DNA of 64,000 nucleotides from Kiloniellaceae bacterium (GTDB lineage: Bacteria > Pseudomonadota > Alphaproteobacteria > Kiloniellales > Kiloniellaceae): positions 69,787 to 133,786 of the forward strand of contig JAJFGK010000044.1 of assembly GCA_021776195.1 (NCBI GenBank), written 5' to 3'. Numbering within the stretch: position 1 is the first letter of the stretch; every line of letters begins with the position of its first letter. Position numbers and translations under genes: made by a program. A model generated the notes under the pieces. The model was not told the origin of the DNA. It did no database searches and saw nothing but the letters and a program-made list of their open reading frames with translations. Below, in pieces: positions 1-9,345 of the stretch.

Positions 1-1
1 G

Positions 2-919
2 ACGCGTCCGCTCGACCTCGCGCGCGCCCTCGACGATGTTCTCGCCGGTTTCAAACCGGAAGAACTGCATCTCGATGAAGCGCCAGTAAAGTACAATGCG
101 GTAGAGATTGTTGAGCAAATCCAGCCCTTTATCACCGCGCATTTCGGTGACGCGGCGCCTCGGCTGGAAGTTGTCGACCATCTTTCCGCGAAGGCCATTG
201 CGGGCGGCCAGTACATCCGCTTTCGGAGCGACGCCGAGTTTTCCGACCGCGACTGCCAGCAGCTTCTGCAGCACGAAGCCTACGTTCATATCGGCACGAC
301 GCTCAATGGTTATGAGCAAAAACATATGCCCTTGCTGGCGGCGGGCCATCCGGGAACGACACGCACTCAGGAAGGTCTCGCGGTCTTTGCGGAAATCATC
401 AGCGGTGCGATGGACGCGAGCCGGATGCGCCGACTTGCCGACCGTGTCATTGCCATACAGATGGCGATCGACGGCGCCGATTTTGTCGAGGTCTTCGAAT
501 TCTTTATGGAGCGATCCGACAACACACTCCAATCCTTCGAAAACGCCCGCCGGGTGGTTCGCGGCGGCCTGGTTTCCGGCGGCGCGCCCTTCACAAAGGA
601 CATCGTTTACCTGGAAGGCCTGTTGCGGGTTCATAACTTTCTGCGTGTCGCGGTTCAGCTCGACAGGCTGGACTGTATCCGGCTGCTGTTCTGCGGCAAA
701 CTCGACATCGAGGATCTCCCGGCGCTCTGCGTGATGGTCCAGGAAGGTCTCTGCCAGTTTCCCCGCTTCCTGCCGCCCTGGGCGAAGGACCTGCGGTTCC
801 TGGTTTCCTACCTGGCCTATTCGGCCTTTCTCAACCAGGTGAACCTGGCGAAAATCCGCGAACACTATGTCGACGTTCTGAACCACGCGCCGAAAGTGGC
901 GCCGTCGTCGAATGGATAG
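2..919 (+). CDS. QEGLA-motif putative metallopeptidase (DUF1704/MATCAP-like), 5' truncated
   Basis: The frame is open from the window edge to the stop at 917-919, giving 305 visible residues; the N-terminus lies outside the window. Visible residues 91-96 read HEAYVH, an HExxxH zinc-protease signature, and residues 123-127 read QEGLA, the motif that names the 'flavohemoglobin expression-modulating QEGLA motif' family. In this family (related to eukaryotic MATCAP tyrosine carboxypeptidases) the two His and a later Glu are expected zinc ligands; the bacterial substrate is unknown. A possible internal ATG at 326 would remove the HExxxH motif, so it is not a sensible start. The gene is convergent with pxpC. 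Family assignment is firm, function is not. Confidence 0.85.
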   Translation, partial: TRPLDLARALDDVLAGFKPEELHLDEAPVKYNAVEIVEQIQPFITAHFGDAAPRLEVVDHLSAKAIAGGQYIRFRSDAEFSDRDCQQLLQHEAYVHIGTTLNGYEQKHMPLLAAGHPGTTRTQEGLAVFAEIISGAMDASRMRRLADRVIAIQMAIDGADFVEVFEFFMERSDNTLQSFENARRVVRGGLVSGGAPFTKDIVYLEGLLRVHNFLRVAVQLDRLDCIRLLFCGKLDIEDLPALCVMVQEGLCQFPRFLPPWAKDLRFLVSYLAYSAFLNQVNLAKIREHYVDVLNHAPKVAPSSNG

Positions 920-947
920 AATCTAACTTAGGGTAGCCTTACGATGG

Positions 948-969
948 CTTGCCGCGTCCGCCCGGCAAG
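948..969. terminator. Inverted repeat between convergent genes, possible terminator
   Basis: The 7-base arms cttgccg (948-954) and cggcaag (963-969) are perfectly complementary around an 8-base loop. It lies 28 bases after the stop of the QEGLA gene and before the convergent pxpC. No T-run follows on either side, so intrinsic termination is only a possibility. Confidence 0.35.
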
Positions 970-983
970 AGGCCCGTCGGGTC

Positions 984-1018
984 GCGCATTCTGGGGGCCG
1001 CGCATTCTGGGGGCCGCG
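984..1018. repeat. Short 16-bp tandem direct repeat
   Basis: The unit gcgcattctgggggcc occurs perfectly at 984-999 and 1000-1015. A third, degraded unit (gcg followed by tatcctgg) begins at 1016. It sits in the 187-base gap between two convergent stop codons, which otherwise holds only the inverted repeat at 948-969. Probably replication slippage; no function is visible. Confidence 0.7.
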
Positions 1019-1106
1019 TATCCTGGCTTCTCAGCGCGGTGAGTCCTCTTGACGACGCTTGGGCATCGGGCAAGCAGCGGAACGCCCCCCCAGTTGGGAG
1101 AGGGCT

Positions 1107-2090
1107 CTAGGCCAGGGACTCGCGAAGCTTGCCCAACAGCTTGGCCCGGTCATGGCGCGCCGCCAGGGCGCTCTCCATGTCGACCGAGACGAACTGGGTG
1201 GGCGTGTTGGGCTGGAGCTGGCCGATCAGGTCCATGTCGGCGGAGATCACCGTGCCGAGCATGAAGTAGCCGCCGCCCGAGACCGCGTCGCGGTGCAGCA
1301 CGATGGGCTCGGTCCCGCCGGGGACCTGGATCGAGCCATAGGGATAGCAGCCGTCGACGATGTTGGAGGGATCGGAGCCGGCCCCGAAGGGCGGTTCGCG
1401 CTCGACGAAGTCCAGGGGCGTGCCGCCCTTGAAACGGTAGCCGATCCGGTCGGCCTCGTTGGCGACCTTCCAGGTCTCGGCGAAAAAGCGGTCGCCGGCG
1501 GCTTCGGTGATGCGGTGCCAGTAGATGCCCGTCAGCACTCGCAGTTCGGCCGGCAGGCCCGGCAGGCGCCGCAACTCCGGCGCCACGCGCCGCCCCGTGC
1601 CCTGGCCGGCTCCAGCGCCCTTGCCCGTCCCCACAGGTAACGCGTCGCCGGCCTGCAGGTTGCGGCCCTGATGCCCGCCCAGGGCGCCCAGGGTGTAGGT
1701 CGAGCGGCTGCCCAGGGCGAGCGGCGTGTCGATGCCGCCGCTGATGGCGATATAGGCGCGCGCGCCGCCCTTGAGAAAGTCGAAGCTCAGGACCTGTCCG
1801 GCCTTCACGGGGAAGCTGCACCAGCTCTCCTGCGGCTCGCCGTCCAGCTTGGGCGGCAGGTCCGCGCCGGTCACCGCGACCGTGGCGGCGGCGGTGAATT
1901 CGAGCGACGGGCCCATGAAGACCGTCTCCAGGGCGGCCGCGCCCTCCTCGTTACCCACCAGCAGGTTCGCGGCGCGCAGGGCATAGCGGTCCATGGCGCC
2001 GGAGATCGGGATCCCCAGGTGGTAATACCCGGGACGCCCGAGGTCCTGAACGGAGGTCGCCAGCCCCGGCGAGATGACTTTAATGGCCAT
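1107..2090 (-). CDS. pxpC: Biotin-dependent carboxyltransferase family protein, 5-oxoprolinase subunit C (PxpC/KipA, AHS2)
   Basis: This 327-residue protein starts MAIKVISPGLATSVQDLGR, the typical opening of the KipA/PxpC (AHS2) family, and keeps the GATA-like core 'TGADLPPKLDG' and the 'FGAGSDPSNIVDGCYPYG' stretch. In PxpABC the B and C subunits act with PxpA in ATP-dependent opening of 5-oxoproline; in urea carboxylase the homologous domain is part of the carboxyltransferase. The frame is open further upstream, but the ATG at 2090 is chosen because homology begins there and it overlaps the pxpB stop by 11 bases, indicating coupled translation. It is the last gene of the operon pxpA-BCCP-BC-pxpB-pxpC. 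A second copy lies at 18824-19825. Confidence 0.88.
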   Translation of the reverse strand: MAIKVISPGLATSVQDLGRPGYYHLGIPISGAMDRYALRAANLLVGNEEGAAALETVFMGPSLEFTAAATVAVTGADLPPKLDGEPQESWCSFPVKAGQVLSFDFLKGGARAYIAISGGIDTPLALGSRSTYTLGALGGHQGRNLQAGDALPVGTGKGAGAGQGTGRRVAPELRRLPGLPAELRVLTGIYWHRITEAAGDRFFAETWKVANEADRIGYRFKGGTPLDFVEREPPFGAGSDPSNIVDGCYPYGSIQVPGGTEPIVLHRDAVSGGGYFMLGTVISADMDLIGQLQPNTPTQFVSVDMESALAARHDRAKLLGKLRESLA

Positions 2091-2955
2091 GGAGAACCTC
2101 CCCAAGTTTCTGGTTGTAGCCGTCGATGTTCTCGTTGAACCGATCGAGCGAGAAGGTGACATCGCGAATCAGCGGGGCGAAGCGGCCCTCCTCGACATCG
2201 GCGAGGGCCTGGTCATAGGCCTCGCGGTCGATCGACTTGAATTTCACGATATCGCCGGGTTGGAAGAAGACCATGAAGTCCTGCAGGTAGCTGATCTCCT
2301 GATTGGGATCGAAGATCGGCATGGGGGTGATGCCGAACATCTGATAACCGCCGGCGCCGCGAACCGAATAGATGCAAGAAAAGCAGCCGCCGTAGCCCAC
2401 GGTATGTTTCGGCGTGTCGGTGCGTGGCCGCAGGTACTTCGGCACTTCGATCTGATGCGGCCGGTCGACCATCTGGTACATGAAGGGCAGGCCGGCCACG
2501 AAGCCCACCATGGAGACGAACCAGGGCGCCCCGGAATGGGCCGCGATGAAGTCGTCGACCGAGCCGTAGTTGTTGATGCGCGCGGCGAACTCCAGATCCG
2601 TGCTGTTGGGGTCCTGATGGCGCTCGCGAAAGCGCATCAGGGTCTCATGGGTCCAGGGGTCGTTGTAATAGACCGGGATCTCGATGATCCGGGTCTGCAG
2701 AACCGACTCGGCCTTTTCGGCGGAGGCCTCCAGGGTTTTCAGCTCGGCCAGCATATCGTCCGGGCTGATCAGGTCGGGATCGTACTTGACCTGGAGCGAG
2801 GCATTGGCCGGGCAAATCTCGGTGACGCCCTTGATCTGGCTGTCGCGGACCGCGTTGGTCATGGCCAGGCTCTTGAAAAAGGCCTCGAGCGACATGTCCT
2901 CGTCGACCTCGACGAAGATATGCTCGTCGCCTCCAAATGAGTATCGTGTCTTCAT
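2080..2955 (-). CDS. pxpB: 5-oxoprolinase subunit B / allophanate hydrolase subunit 1 family (PxpB/KipI, AHS1)
   Basis: The 291-residue product starts MKTRYSFGGDEHIFVEVDED and carries the C-terminal KipI/AHS1 hallmarks: 'SMVGFVAGLPFMYQM', 'PRTDTPKHTVGYGG' and 'GGYQMFGITPMPIFD'. Proteins of this family form a heterodimer with KipA/PxpC. KipI of Bacillus was first described as a kinase inhibitor, but the operon here (with pxpA, a biotin carboxylase and a biotin carrier) argues for the metabolic role. The ATG at 2955 follows a purine-rich stretch (ggaggtgg on the coding strand) and lies 37 bases after the biotin carboxylase stop. The N-terminal 90 residues are longer than a minimal AHS1 domain, as in other members found beside biotin carboxylases. 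Confidence 0.87.
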   Translation of the reverse strand: MKTRYSFGGDEHIFVEVDEDMSLEAFFKSLAMTNAVRDSQIKGVTEICPANASLQVKYDPDLISPDDMLAELKTLEASAEKAESVLQTRIIEIPVYYNDPWTHETLMRFRERHQDPNSTDLEFAARINNYGSVDDFIAAHSGAPWFVSMVGFVAGLPFMYQMVDRPHQIEVPKYLRPRTDTPKHTVGYGGCFSCIYSVRGAGGYQMFGITPMPIFDPNQEISYLQDFMVFFQPGDIVKFKSIDREAYDQALADVEEGRFAPLIRDVTFSLDRFNENIDGYNQKLGEVLHGH

Positions 2956-2992
2956 CGGTCGACCACCTCCCAGTGTTTGACGGCGCCCGGCG

Positions 2993-4357
<1,365 letters not shown>

Positions 4358-4373
4358 GATCTGCCGACCCCGG

Positions 4374-4616
4374 CTAGTCTTCGAGTTCGACCAGGGGCTG
4401 GCCGGCCATCACGGCGTCTTCGTTCTCCACCAGAAACTTGACCACCTTGCCCTCGGCATCGGCCGTCACCTCGTTGAAGGACTTCATCACCTCCACAAGG
4501 CCGATCACGTCACCCTTGGCCACGACGTCGCCGATTTCTTTGTAGGTCGGCTGGTCCGGCGCCGGGCGGCGGTAAAAGGTGCCGGGCAGCGGCGAGTGGA
4601 TCTGTTTGTTTGCCAT
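4374..4616 (-). CDS. Biotin carboxyl carrier protein (biotinyl-lipoyl domain)
   Basis: An 80-residue stand-alone biotinyl domain. The biotin attachment lysine is K45 in the motif EVMKSFNEV; the flanking sequence (VMKSFNE instead of the classical AMKM) is that of the carriers encoded with KipI/KipA-type carboxylases. The N-terminal 'IHSPLPGTFYRRP' and C-terminal 'GQPLVELED' strands are as expected for the barrel. There is no Pro/Ala-rich N-terminal extension as in fatty-acid-synthesis AccB. It is the second gene of the operon, 83 bases after pxpA and 16 bases before the biotin carboxylase, which is its likely partner. Confidence 0.9.
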   Translation of the reverse strand: MANKQIHSPLPGTFYRRPAPDQPTYKEIGDVVAKGDVIGLVEVMKSFNEVTADAEGKVVKFLVENEDAVMAGQPLVELED

Positions 4617-4699
4617 GGAAGTCCCCCTTGATTTGTCGTCGATGTCAGCCGGCGGCGGCCGAGATTGCCTTGTTCAGCCCTCGATCCCAACCATACCCC

Positions 4700-5434
4700 T
4701 CAAGCGGCCTCTGCCAAATAGGGCTTAACGGCACGGCGCACCGCCTCGGCCACCGCGAGGGCATTGGGCGTATCGGAGTGCACACAGATTGAATCGGCCC
4801 GCACCGGCACATCCTTGTCGTCCACAGACTTGGTCTTGCCTTCCTCCACGGCCCTGAGGCAGCGCGCCGCCGCCCGCTCGGGGTCCACCGCTTCATGCTC
4901 GCGGGTGATGATCAGGGCGCCGTCGTCCCGGTAGGCCAGGTCGGCGTAATACTCGGCGACGAACCGGTGGCCGCGGGCCTGATAGATCTCTTCGTGCAGG
5001 GTGTTGATCATGCCGAAGAGCGGCACCTTGAAGATATCGGCGGCGTCGGCCACCGCGTGGGCCGCGTGCTCCATGCGCGCGGCCATGCCGTAAAGCGAGC
5101 CGTGGGGCTTGATGTGGTTGAGGGTCATGCCCTCGGCCTCGAGGAAGCCTTTCAGTGCCGCGACCTGGTAGATAATGATGTTGGCGAGTTCCTCGCGCTC
5201 GACCTTCATCTCGCGCCGGCCGAAGCCCTGGAGGTCCGGCAGGGAGGGGTGGGCGCCGACCCGCACGTTGCATGATTTGGCCAGCCGAACCGTCTGGCGC
5301 ATGTGGTTGGGGTCCGACGCGTGAAAGCCGCAAGCCACGTTGGCGACCGAGATCAGCGGCATCATGCCCGCGTCGTCGCCCATCTTGTAGAGCCCGTAGC
5401 TCTCGCCCATGTCGCAGTTGATTTCCACGCGCAT
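4700..5434 (-). CDS. pxpA: 5-oxoprolinase subunit A (PxpA, LamB/YcsF family), copy 1
   Basis: The 244-residue product starts MRVEINCDMGESYGLYKMGD, the YcsF/PxpA signature, and retains 'SVANVACGFHASDP', 'GAHPSLPDLQGFGRR', 'HIKPHGSLYG' and the C-terminal 'ICVHSDTPNA'. PxpA hydrolyses or opens 5-oxo-L-proline or a related lactam together with PxpB and PxpC, with ATP. It is the first gene of the minus-strand operon and faces the divergent LysR gene across 145 bases. A closely similar paralogue is at 25633-26349. The substrate may be a lactam other than 5-oxoproline given the biotin-dependent partners. Confidence 0.92.
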   Translation of the reverse strand: MRVEINCDMGESYGLYKMGDDAGMMPLISVANVACGFHASDPNHMRQTVRLAKSCNVRVGAHPSLPDLQGFGRREMKVEREELANIIIYQVAALKGFLEAEGMTLNHIKPHGSLYGMAARMEHAAHAVADAADIFKVPLFGMINTLHEEIYQARGHRFVAEYYADLAYRDDGALIITREHEAVDPERAAARCLRAVEEGKTKSVDDKDVPVRADSICVHSDTPNALAVAEAVRRAVKPYLAEAA

Positions 5435-5547
5435 CCTCTACCCCATTTTGCTGGCAGTTTAACAATCCTGACCTCGGTCCCGCGTCAAGCCTGCCGGGCT
5501 GGCCGAGGAGGGTGACTTTGACGCCCGGGAGGTGTCTTTGTAAAATT

Positions 5548-5570
5548 CGATTTTGAGGTAGCTGAAATCG
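5548..5570. promoter_or_regulatory. Candidate LysR-type operator (T-N11-A dyad)
   Basis: The arms cgattt (5548-5553) and aaatcg (5565-5570) are a perfect 6-base inverted repeat separated by 11 bases, exactly the T-N11-A arrangement of LysR-family boxes. It lies in the pxpA/LysR divergent gap, 9 bases before the regulator's ATG, a position suited to autorepression. A second aaatcga half-site follows at 5574-5580. Confidence 0.55.
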
Positions 5571-5579
5571 GAAAAATCG

Positions 5580-6500
5580 ATGGCCTTCACCTTTCGACAA
5601 GTGCGGTACTTCATTGCCACGGCGGAAGCCGGCAAGGTCTCGCTGGCCGCCGCCAATCTCAACGTCTCGCAATCGGGTATTACCAGTGCGATCAAGGCTC
5701 TGGAGACGGAACTCGGCTATCAGCTCTTTCAGCGCAAATCGAACGGCGTTTCCGTGACCTACGAGGGACACCAGTTCCTGCAGCACGCGCACAACATCGT
5801 CGCGGCCGTCTCCGAGGCCACCCAGGCGCCCCGCCGCACCAGCGAGAACATCGAGGGCACCATCGACGTCGGGGTGACCTATACGGTGGCGGGTTACTTC
5901 CTGCCGCCGGTGTTGGCCCGTTTTGCCCGGGCCTTCCCCAATGTGACGGTCAAGCTGCACGAACACGAGCGCAGCCGTATCGAAGACGAAATCGTCGCGG
6001 GCAAGTTGGACCTGGCGGTGATGCTTGTTTCCAATCTGGGCGATCAGGCGGAGATCGAGACCGATGTGCTGATCCAGTCCCGCCGCCGTCTCTGGGCCAG
6101 CGCCGACAATCCGCTCCTTGCCAACAGCACCGTTTCGCTGGCGGAGGTGGCCGAGGAGCCTTACATCATGCTGACCGTCGACGAGGCCAGTATCACTGCG
6201 AGGCGCTATTGGGCCGCCACTCCTTTTCGGCCGCGGGTCGTCTTCACCACTTCATCGGTCGAGGCCGTGCGCTCCATGGTCGCGACCGGCATGGGTGTGA
6301 CGGTCCTGTCGGACATGGTCTACCGGCCCTGGTCGCTGGAAGGCCAGCGCATCGAGGTGAAGAACCTCACCGAAGGCGTGCCCACCATGGATGTCGGCCT
6401 TGCCCAGCGCCGGGGCGCCGAGCTGTCGCCGTCGGCCGCCGCCTTCCGGGACTACCTGCGCCTCGCCTTCGCCGGCTCCGCACCCAACTATCTGGCCTAG
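5580..6500 (+). CDS. LysR family transcriptional regulator
   Basis: A 306-residue LysR-type regulator: winged helix-turn-helix at about residues 3-62 ('RYFIATAEAGKVSLAAANL ... SGITSAIKALETELG'), followed by the two-lobed effector domain from about residue 90. It is transcribed divergently from the pxpA-BCCP-BC-pxpB-pxpC operon, the classical arrangement for a regulator and its target, and a T-N11-A dyad lies directly upstream. No good ribosome binding site precedes the ATG, but the homology begins at once. Its stop codon overlaps the convergent SRPBCC gene by four bases (CTAG at 6497-6500). The inducer is unknown; a lactam or its product is the natural guess. Confidence 0.92.
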   Translation: MAFTFRQVRYFIATAEAGKVSLAAANLNVSQSGITSAIKALETELGYQLFQRKSNGVSVTYEGHQFLQHAHNIVAAVSEATQAPRRTSENIEGTIDVGVTYTVAGYFLPPVLARFARAFPNVTVKLHEHERSRIEDEIVAGKLDLAVMLVSNLGDQAEIETDVLIQSRRRLWASADNPLLANSTVSLAEVAEEPYIMLTVDEASITARRYWAATPFRPRVVFTTSSVEAVRSMVATGMGVTVLSDMVYRPWSLEGQRIEVKNLTEGVPTMDVGLAQRRGAELSPSAAAFRDYLRLAFAGSAPNYLA

Positions 6501-7000
6501 TCGGAATGCCGAGACCCCTGGGTCTGATAGGCCAGCCATTCCGATAACCGCAAGAACGATTCTTCACCGCCCTGTTCCGCGCCCCGGGCCTTTGCCCGAT
6601 CGAGGCCTGCCGATGAATCGAACTGCATTCGCAAAGTCACAAAAGTGGACGCTCCTTGATCATCGAAGGTGACTATCATGCGGCAGGTCAAATGCCTGTC
6701 GCTCACATGGCCGCCGGTGTTGACGAACGCGAGACGCTTCGGCGGGTCCACCTCCTCGAACACAGCTCGGTTGGGATAGTCCGTGCCGTCAGGGCCGTGC
6801 AGGATGTAGTCCCACAGGCCGCCCACCTTTAACTCCATCACGCGTACGGTGAGGGAAAAGCCCCGCGGACCCCACCATCGCACGAGCTGATCGGCGTCGG
6901 TCCATGCCCGATAGACGACGTCAACGGGCGCGGCGAAAACACGCGAAAAGATCAGCTCATGACCACCCTCCCTGCCTTCGATCAGCACTTCAGTCGTCAT
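6497..7000 (-). CDS. SRPBCC domain protein (AHSA1/activator of Hsp90 ATPase homologue family)
   Basis: The 167-residue protein shows the AHSA1-like helix-grip fold sequence: 'FSRVFAAPVDVVYRAWTDAD' near the start, 'RWWGPRGFSLTV', 'VGGLWDYILHGPDGTDY' and 'RLAFVNTGG'. The family binds hydrophobic ligands in a cavity; the ligand is unknown here. The start at 7000 (MTTEVLIEGREGG) is preferred because it overlaps the ArsR stop by 11 bases and homology begins there, although the frame stays open upstream. ArsR plus SRPBCC is a very common coupled pair in proteobacteria. It is convergent with the LysR gene and shares its stop tetranucleotide CTAG. Confidence 0.88.
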   Translation of the reverse strand: MTTEVLIEGREGGHELIFSRVFAAPVDVVYRAWTDADQLVRWWGPRGFSLTVRVMELKVGGLWDYILHGPDGTDYPNRAVFEEVDPPKRLAFVNTGGHVSDRHLTCRMIVTFDDQGASTFVTLRMQFDSSAGLDRAKARGAEQGGEESFLRLSEWLAYQTQGSRHSD

Positions 7001-7325
7001 CGCGATCTCCTTGTTTCGCAAGGAACCCGTCCAGCCGCTCGAAACTCTCGTCCCAAAACTTCTGATAAGGCTGGATAAGGGCGTAGACATCCTTCAGCGG
7101 TCCTGGCCGCAGGCGGCAGGGCCGCCGCTGCGCATCGCGAAGACGCTCAATCAATCCCGCGCGCTCCAAGACCTTCAGATGTTTGGTGATCGCCGGCCCG
7201 GTCATATCGAAGGGTTCAGTCAATTCAGAAACCGTCAGCTCACCCGATGTCAGCCTGGCCAGGATCGATCGCCTCGCCGGATGCGCGAGCGCAGAAAGAG
7301 TCAGGCTCAATCTATCAGTGGACAT
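6990..7325 (-). CDS. ArsR family winged-helix transcriptional regulator
   Basis: A 111-residue helix-turn-helix protein with the ArsR pattern 'ALAHPARRSILARLTSGELTVSEL', 'MTGPAITKHLKVLERAGLIERLRDAQRRP'. It lacks the Cys-rich metal site of true arsenic sensors, as expected for the sub-family that sits beside SRPBCC genes. It is transcribed divergently from the RibD/DHFR-like gene, and the 103-base gap between them holds inverted repeats that could be its operator. It probably represses itself, the coupled SRPBCC gene and the divergent gene. Confidence 0.92.
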   Translation of the reverse strand: MSTDRLSLTLSALAHPARRSILARLTSGELTVSELTEPFDMTGPAITKHLKVLERAGLIERLRDAQRRPCRLRPGPLKDVYALIQPYQKFWDESFERLDGFLAKQGDRDDD

Positions 7326-7331
7326 ATTATA

Positions 7332-7361
7332 TTACCATATGGTTAGATAAATACATGGTAA
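7332..7361. promoter_or_regulatory. Candidate ArsR operator: nested inverted repeats
   Basis: A perfect palindrome accatatggt occupies 7334-7343, and its left arm ttaccat (7332-7338) is matched by atggtaa at 7355-7361. This AT-rich block starts 7 bases upstream of the ArsR start codon and lies between the divergent ArsR and RibD/DHFR-like genes, so a dimer bound here could control both directions. Confidence 0.5.
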
Positions 7362-7428
7362 CATACAAACCTGAGGACGTTAAGCAGCGACTGCAAGGGC
7401 GTGCGAGGAGAAAGGAGGACGCGAAAGC

Positions 7429-7980
7429 ATGAGAGACCTGGCAATCCTGACATTTCAAACCCTCGACGGCGTGATGCAGTTGGGCGATTTTGACCGGGGT
7501 GGTTGGGCCGCCCCCTTTTGGGAAGAGGTTATGGTGCAGGTGGGTCGCGAAGCGATGTCGCTCCCTTACGATATGCTCTTGGGGCGAAAGACCTACGAGG
7601 CGTTTGCCGCACATTGGCCGAATGTTGAAGGTGACCCGACCGCCGAGGTACTGAACGCGGCCCGGAAATACGTTGTCTCGGGCGGCTCACCGGATCTGAG
7701 CTGGAACAATTCGCATCTTGTCAGCGGCGACATTCCGGCCGAGGTCGCTGCTCTGAAACAGCAAGACGGCCCTCTGCTGCAGGTGCATGGAAGTGCGCAG
7801 CTTCTGCGGACCCTCCTGGCGCATGACCTCGTCGATGAGTTCCGTTTGTGGAGCTTTCCGGTGATTGTCGGCGCGGGCAAACGGCTGTTCGAAACCGACG
7901 CAGCGCCAAATCGCCTCGAGCTGGTCAAAAGCGATCAGTCACCAAACGGCGTGGTCATGACGATCTACAGGAAACGCTAA
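7429..7980 (+). CDS. Dihydrofolate reductase family protein (RibD C-terminal domain)
   Basis: The 183-residue protein has the RibD_C/DHFR-like fold sequence: 'LTFQTLDGVMQLG' at the start, 'DMLLGRKTYEAFAAHWP', 'KYVVSGG', 'LLQVHGSAQLLRTLL' and the C-terminal 'FPVIVGAGKRLFE'. Such stand-alone proteins are NAD(P)H-dependent reductases of mostly unknown substrate and often appear in trios with ArsR and SRPBCC genes, as here. A strong ribosome binding site (aggagg at about 7415-7420) precedes the ATG. It is divergent from ArsR and probably under its control. Real folate or riboflavin synthesis is unlikely from the context. Confidence 0.88.
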   Translation: MRDLAILTFQTLDGVMQLGDFDRGGWAAPFWEEVMVQVGREAMSLPYDMLLGRKTYEAFAAHWPNVEGDPTAEVLNAARKYVVSGGSPDLSWNNSHLVSGDIPAEVAALKQQDGPLLQVHGSAQLLRTLLAHDLVDEFRLWSFPVIVGAGKRLFETDAAPNRLELVKSDQSPNGVVMTIYRKR

Positions 7981-8180
7981 TATCGGCGTTGTCGTGACGC
8001 CTGTCCGATCAATGGATCTCGTGGCTGGGTCGACGCGGCCAAAATGCCGCTGGTCTGCCGGGCAGCCAAGAATTCCGGGAGTTGAGTGCCGACATTTTGA
8101 CGTTGCCATAGACTTCGATACAGATCTGATCGCGGTTTTATCAATATCACTGGTCCGAATACCAGAATTCTCGAAACAAC

Positions 8181-8210
8181 TTGATATGCCGGTCTGATGT
8201 CTCCTAAGAT
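8181..8210 (+). promoter_or_regulatory. Candidate sigma-70 promoter for the TorT-like/ABC operon
   Basis: TTGATA (8181-8186) and TAAGAT (8205-8210) are separated by 18 bases and would start a transcript near 8217, about 26 bases before the binding-protein ATG at 8243. The 262-base gap upstream (7981-8242) is more AT-rich than the genes around it. A short dyad aagat-ca-atctt (8206-8217) overlaps the -10 and could be an operator. Confidence 0.4.
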
Positions 8211-8242
8211 CAATCTTGCATCAGTCCATAGGAGCTCAAAAA

Positions 8243-9298
8243 ATGAGAAAATTAACAGGGATAGCGATTTCCACGGCCGTTGCGGGGATGCTCTTTACCT
8301 CCTCGATGGCGAATGCCGCCAACGATTGGTGGCCCTTCCCGGTCTATGACCTGTCGTCCGGCGAAAAGATGGAGACGACCTACAGCCCGCTGGCCAAGGC
8401 CGAGAAGAAATGGAACATCTGCGTCCTGTTTCCGCATATGAAGGATAGTTTCTGGGTCGCCGTCGCCTATGGCATCGTCGAAGAATCAAAGCGCATGGGC
8501 GTCAAGATGACACTTCTGCAGGCTGGCGGTTACGAAAACCTGCCCAAGCAGATTTCCCAGTTCGATGACTGCGTGGCCTCAGGTGCTGATGCGATCGTTA
8601 TCGGTGCGATTTCCGAAGCCGGCATGGCCAAAAAGTTCCAGGAAGGCCTGGACAAGGGTATTCCGGTGATCAGCACGGTCAATCCGGTGTCGGACGCACC
8701 CTTGACCGCCAAGGTCTTCGTTGAATTCGATACCATGGGATACCAAACCGGCGCCTATCTGCTCGAGCACCTGGGCGGTGCCTCCGGCAAGGCCGTGTCC
8801 TTCCCCGGCCCGCAGGCTTCCGGCTGGGCGGAAAGCTTCGCCAAGGGTTTCAAGGAAGCCCTGGACGGCTCCAGCGTCGAGCTGCTCGAGGAAAAGTTCG
8901 GCGACACCGGCGTTTCGGTCCAGCTGAAGCTGATCGAGGACGCGCTGCAGACCTACGACGACATGACCGTGATCTGGGGCACCGCCCCCACCGCGGAAGC
9001 CGCGATCGGTGCCGTTCAAGAGGCCGGCCGCGAGGACATTCTCATCATGTCGTCCTATGAGAACCAGGCGATGCTCGATGCCATGATGAACGACGAGATC
9101 CTCGGCTTTGCCACGCAATGGCCGGTCGTCGAGGGTCGTATCGCCATCGACATGGCGGTGCGCGCGCTGGAGAAGAAAGACCTCTCGACCTTCATCTACA
9201 CCAAGCCGCTGATGATCTCGAAGGCCAATGCGGGCGATGTCGATATGTCGGCGGTGCTGGCTCCGCAAAACTGGCAGCCGGTCTATTCGGTCGACTAG
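8243..9298 (+). CDS. TorT-like periplasmic substrate-binding protein of a ribose-type ABC importer
   Basis: The 351-residue protein has a signal peptide (MRKLTGIAISTAVAGMLFTS, cut after ...SMANA). The mature part opens with WWPFPVYDL and continues 'YSPLAKAEKKWNICVLFPHM', which is how the TMAO-reductase-system periplasmic protein TorT family begins; the rest is a periplasmic-binding-protein type 1 fold ('ASGADAIVIGAISEAGM', 'IPVISTVNPV'). TorT of E. coli senses TMAO with TorS; in alphaproteobacteria TorT-like proteins often precede ribose-type ABC genes, as here, so this one is more likely the importer's binding protein. ATG 8243 is chosen because ggag sits at 8231-8234 and the signal peptide starts there. 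Ligand unknown. Confidence 0.88.
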   Translation: MRKLTGIAISTAVAGMLFTSSMANAANDWWPFPVYDLSSGEKMETTYSPLAKAEKKWNICVLFPHMKDSFWVAVAYGIVEESKRMGVKMTLLQAGGYENLPKQISQFDDCVASGADAIVIGAISEAGMAKKFQEGLDKGIPVISTVNPVSDAPLTAKVFVEFDTMGYQTGAYLLEHLGGASGKAVSFPGPQASGWAESFAKGFKEALDGSSVELLEEKFGDTGVSVQLKLIEDALQTYDDMTVIWGTAPTAEAAIGAVQEAGREDILIMSSYENQAMLDAMMNDEILGFATQWPVVEGRIAIDMAVRALEKKDLSTFIYTKPLMISKANAGDVDMSAVLAPQNWQPVYSVD

Positions 9299-9345
9299 CT
9301 GCGCGGCAGAGGTTTCTTCCCTTGGAAAACCTTGCTGATAAGGCA

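Noticed and set aside
2080..2955. KipI as sporulation-kinase inhibitor
   Set aside because: The operon is metabolic (PxpA, BCCP, biotin carboxylase) and the organism type has no KinA-Spo0A pathway.
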